A stretch of DNA of 64,000 bases from Paralvinella palmiformis (taxonomy: Eukaryota > Annelida > Polychaeta > Terebellida > Alvinellidae). A program made the translations under genes and the position numbers. Of this stretch, positions 61,601-64,000 are shown one piece after another. Where the stretch lies: assembly GCA_025642065.1 (NCBI GenBank), contig JAODUP010000031.1:832001-896000 (forward strand), read 5' to 3'. Every line of letters starts with the position of its first letter. Within the stretch, counting starts at the first letter, position 1. A model generated the notes under the pieces. It saw nothing but the letters and a program-made list of their open reading frames with translations, was not told the origin of the DNA and made no database searches.

Positions 61601-62454
61601 CACTGATTGACAAATTACTCCGGCCTACTTCAAGTAATGGTCAGAGACGGGATGGATAGACAGAACGGCAGAAGACGGAGTAGAAGTGATAGACAGTAGA
61701 TGTTTGTATGTTGTCCTCTCACTAATGGCGACATCTAAGCTAGCTGGAGGTTATCGGGGCTCAGGTCGTCGTCATCGTCGTCGTCAAAGCTTCCCACTGA
61801 TTTATTAGTCTGCTGCTCGTCAGTAAAAGCTTTTCAAACACTGAGACCATCTCTGAATATTATCTGGACACAATCCGGATGGACCAGCACAATCTGGACG
61901 GGTGGTGGTGGTGGGGGTGGGACTGGTACGGTTTAAACGGAAATGCACATTCTAGGTTTGTCGGCACAATCTGAGTTGGCATAGGCAACCTTCGGGGAAG
62001 GCAGAATCGCGTGGACAGACATAAAAGCTTGAGTGAATGGACACAATTTGGGTGGGAAAAAAACGATTTGGATGATAAACACAATCTGGGTGGTGGTGAA
62101 GCATGACTGTGGTGACAGAGACAATCTGGGTTGACAAACATAGTGTTCAGTGGACAGTCATGACATCAGCGTGCACGCACACGTACACGGACACACACAA
62201 CTCTATTTATGTATGAAACATGCTACATGTAATACTTGTATATATTTATAATTTTTGGTTCTTATAATAACTCAATCACAGTCATGATTTCAAACTTCAT
62301 GTGAGCATGTGTGTGTGCCACACACACGCATGCACACACACACACATACACACACGCACCAAAACACACATCAATATGAGTTATATACATATTTCTTACT
62401 CACTTTGATCTTCCACGTCTAAGTTTCTCATTATCCAGGCAATTAAATCTGAAC
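46972..62454 (-). CDS. RGS7: R7-family regulator of G-protein signalling (RGS6/RGS7-like; 5' end outside window)
   Basis: R7 RGS proteins pair with G-beta-5 through the GGL domain and with a membrane anchor through DEP/R7H, and speed GTP hydrolysis by Gi/o alpha. Exons in transcript order: 62454-62404, 59893-59787, then either 57896-57845 or 56715-56664, 54426-54285, 54045-53964, 51782-51708, 51374-51288, 51006-50945, 50639-50526, 50318-50193, 49860-49786, 47656-47542, 47127-46972. All are GT-AG and in one frame (about 414 codons). Visible parts: second half of DEP ([36 protein letters not shown]), R7 homology ([29 protein letters not shown]), GGL (RVKMSKVAE with the hallmark SNPWISDN), RGS ([36 protein letters not shown]). 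The stretch [12 protein letters not shown] is nearly identical to vertebrate RGS6/7, so these fit better than RGS9/11. The N-terminal 60 or so residues are not in the window. No disabling change was seen. Confidence 0.95.
48555..48660 (-). mobile_element. Probable retroposon 3' end
   Basis: The minus-strand motif CACTCAACATTTGGGAGATA ... TATATAAATAAAG, followed by a TTTGTCTG/TTTG tail, resembles a LINE/SINE 3' terminus. It lies within the RGS gene. Confidence 0.35.
52055..52206 (-). mobile_element. Old SINE (family S1) copy
   Basis: Minus-strand remnant: tRNA-like TGGCCTAACTGATAGTGTGG head, then CAGGATCTTGATTTAAACCT, and a body around CTCATTTTGTCTACCAAGTG. It diverges clearly from the other copies, and the duplication is no longer readable. 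It lies in the RGS gene near 51.8 kb. Confidence 0.65.
52690..52870 (-). mobile_element. Dispersed repeat S3, copy 1
   Basis: On the minus strand ACAAACCTCTGGGTCATGGG, GATCAGATCATGG and a following ATCCATTATTTAAAG stretch resemble the copy at about 58265-58400. The layout (B-box-like segment then a unique body) suggests a SINE, but no tail or duplication was established. Confidence 0.4.
56664..56715 (-). CDS. RGS7: RGS exon variant B (candidate mutually exclusive exon)
   Basis: A 52-nt exon with acceptor TATAG and donor GTAAGTG, encoding [17 protein letters not shown] plus one base. It shares TP.LWPS...PEN.DY with variant A, about 1.1 kb upstream in the transcript, but differs at six of 17 positions. 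Both variants are intact, so a decayed duplicate is unlikely. Which tissues use which exon cannot be read from the DNA. Confidence 0.85.
57555..57611. repeat. (TA)n microsatellite between the two RGS exon variants
   Basis: About 28 TA units in the 1.1-kb intron separating exon variants A and B. A second tract (57786-57812) lies just before the variant A donor side. Confidence 0.95.
57845..57896 (-). CDS. RGS7: RGS exon variant A (candidate mutually exclusive exon)
   Basis: A 52-nt exon, flanked by TTAG at its 3' splice site and GTAAGTG at its donor. It encodes [17 protein letters not shown] plus one base that completes an Ala codon with the next exon. It corresponds to the vertebrate RGS7 segment TPYFWPSNCWEPENTDY between DEP and the R7 homology region. 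Variant B at 56664-56715 has the same length, phase and donor. Because 52 is not a multiple of three, including both or neither would shift the frame. Confidence 0.85.
58265..58400 (-). mobile_element. Dispersed repeat S3, copy 2
   Basis: The minus strand reads GCAAACCTCCTGGTCATCGG, ATCAGATCC, then TTTCATCCATCAACGAAATA, parallel to the copy at 52.7-52.87 kb. It lies in the RGS intron before exon variant A. Confidence 0.4.
61101..61134. promoter_or_regulatory. Duplicated TCACGTGAC E-box
   Basis: An exact 17-bp tandem pair of CAATAATCACGTGACAT. Each holds TCACGTGAC, the bHLH-zip (USF/MITF/TFE) palindrome. It lies at the edge of the GC-rich block in the RGS intron. Confidence 0.5.
61140..61660. 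promoter_or_regulatory. High-complexity GC-rich intronic block, candidate enhancer
   Basis: About 500 bp free of simple repeats with balanced base composition, in a (TA)n-rich intron. It has homeodomain-type motifs (CTGATTGACAAATTAC, resembling PBX/MEIS plus HOX; TAAATTACTGAAC) and sharp boundaries. The open frame 61337-61522 has no recognised product. Confidence 0.35.
61866..62130. repeat. Degenerate repeat of an ACACAATCTGG-GTGG unit
   Basis: At least six diverged copies of GACACAATCTGGGTGG-like words spaced roughly 25-60 bp apart, with a GGTGGTGGTGGTGGGGGTGG run at 61900-61919. Overlapping open frames on the minus strand come from this structure. Confidence 0.55.
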
Positions 62455-62779
62455 CTGAAACAATGAGAACATCAATAACAATAAAATATTATTATAATAA
62501 CATATACATTTTTTCTTCTACATATAGTTTACACTTATGTTTAGGTCTACATCAGGACTTTATTTCTGGCCCTGCAGCTGCCCTGCCCCCGTATTAAAAA
62601 TGAATGCAATCAACCCGCCCTACAACACCATTCAATGTGCGGTGGCCCACAACCCACAGGGTGGTCATGCCCACGCAGAGGTATAATCAGGACACATACA
62701 TGTTTGTGTGTATTAATCACTGTTGTTCTTCTGTAGACAGCATTAGAGACCATCCCAGATATTGACCCTAGCAGGCACA

Positions 62780-62823
<44 letters not shown>

Positions 62824-63226
62824 AGAGAGAGAGAGAGAGAGGGGGGGGATAAAAGCCTATTACATAATGAACACAAGATTTATCAGGATCTCCTACCTCA
62901 TGTGGTAAGGATCAACATTATTGGCCTAGTAATGTCTGTTGATATTGTACACTAGACCATGAGTTAACTCGAGTTTATTGTGTGCGTGCGTGCTTGTGTG
63001 CTTGCGAGTGTGTTGAATATAAAAATGAAATCCGCATAATTGAAACCTATATTAGATGCCAAATTTAGTTTGAATTTTAATTTATAATACAATGATGACT
63101 TAGCCACCCAACTTCTATGTTATAAGACTAATTTAAGCTACCTTACAACTATTATATATTACAGATATAGAAGTAATTGAGTCCATACATTTTTTTAAAT
63201 CGTAAACAATATCAGCTAGTGTTAGA

Positions 63227-63283
63227 TGATGATGACTGATGTTTTACTGCCACTTTTGTGCACATGGTAGGCTAAATCGGCCG
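63227..63283 (-). mobile_element. 5'-truncated SINE (family S1)
   Basis: Only the last 57 bp of the family body on the minus strand, ending in ATC units. Exact 16-bp duplication ATCAGCTAGTGTTAGA at 63211-63226 and 63284-63299. Confidence 0.87.
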
Positions 63284-63494
63284 ATCAGCTAGTGTTAGAA
63301 TCACCTACACACACACACACACACATATATAATCAGTATGTGTAGGTAGGTTTGAAGATGGGTACTTTTATGATGATAACTATGCATGTGGCCTATTCTT
63401 ATGCTAGTTCTGGCTTTATAATGAGTCCAGTTTCAAGTGCAACATGTCAAAACTGTAGCCGAGATATATGTTGATGAAAAGTCAAAAAGTATAA

Positions 63495-63497
<3 letters not shown>

Positions 63498-63560
<63 letters not shown>
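63498..63560. repeat. (TA)n microsatellite
   Basis: About 31 TA units, followed by TTAG, as are the tracts ending near 9347, 11609 and 36307. Confidence 0.95.
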
Positions 63561-63562
<2 letters not shown>

Positions 63563-64000
63563 CAATTCCAGTACAGGTATTTGATCACACTAATAAAGGT
63601 CACTCACTATAAGACAGGACAGCAGGAATAATTATTGGAAGGTTAAAGCTCCAGACAGGTTCATCTAGCTTCTGGCTGTCCAGGTTAAACTACAGCCTTT
63701 GACTGCCTGCATATTATCTGACGTGTAACAACTTGGTACAGACAGAAAATACCTTCAGATTAGGTACTGGATGGGATCATAACTATGATCTGTTGTGTAA
63801 CAACTTGGCCAGTGTATAGATATATAAACGTTGGTTTCTGATTAGCAATTAACTGACAGGTTTCATGTGATGTTAATTAAAAGACTGTGAGTTACAATTA
63901 ACATTTCTGGTGAGAAAACCAGTTAGTGCTATTATATGCACTAACCAGTCACCAGTCCGGTCATATAAACCTGCCATTCACTAGCCGGAGTCACTAGTCA

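Noticed and set aside
62500..64000. Search for the first half of the RGS DEP domain
   Set aside because: No minus-strand match to the GIP.RTVKSFL.K-type segment was seen; the first exons are probably beyond the right edge.

Overview
The window is genomic DNA from an animal, not a microbe. It is AT-rich, dense in (TA)n and (TG)n microsatellites, and its genes are split by GT-AG introns of roughly 0.1 to 3.2 kb. It holds parts of three recognisable genes in a repeat-rich background. AP-4 mu is present; the AP-4 complex is known to be lost in Drosophila and Caenorhabditis, which argues against those lineages. Together with tRNA-derived SINEs, LINEs, hAT-like and Tigger-like elements, this suggests a non-insect, non-nematode invertebrate, perhaps a lophotrochozoan. 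That placement is inference.

Layout. (1) 2318-13861, minus strand: ten exons of the protein kinase AKT (PH domain, linker and nearly all of the kinase domain). The C-terminal tail exon or exons lie left of the window. (2) 13.9-30.8 kb: no confident gene. It holds a Tigger-like transposon, a hAT-like MITE, several SINEs, a LINE inserted inside another LINE, microsatellites and two promoter-like patches. (3) 30814-38067, plus strand: a complete 13-exon AP-4 complex mu subunit gene (AP4M1), about 439 residues. Its eighth intron is a nest of transposons inside transposons. (4) 38.1-46.9 kb: no confident gene, but an unusually CpG-rich stretch (about 40.2-42.5 kb) that looks like a promoter. (5) 46972-62454, minus strand: an R7-family RGS protein (RGS6/RGS7-like; part of DEP, R7 homology region, GGL, RGS). 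The first exons lie right of the window. Two 52-nt versions of one exon look mutually exclusive. A GC-rich, high-complexity block at about 61.1-61.7 kb in its first visible intron looks like a regulatory element.

The three genes have no shared pathway as neighbours: AKT is a PI3K effector kinase, AP-4 mu sorts cargo at the trans-Golgi, and R7 RGS proteins with G-beta-5 switch off Gi/o signalling. The AKT-RGS7 neighbourhood does match a known human pairing (AKT3 and RGS7 on 1q43-44; AKT1 and RGS6 on 14q), so it may be a remnant of an ancestral linkage. I did not find a novel multi-gene system. The most distinctive signals are the RGS exon pair, the conserved linkage, the nested transposons with intact target-site duplications, and the intronic candidate enhancer.
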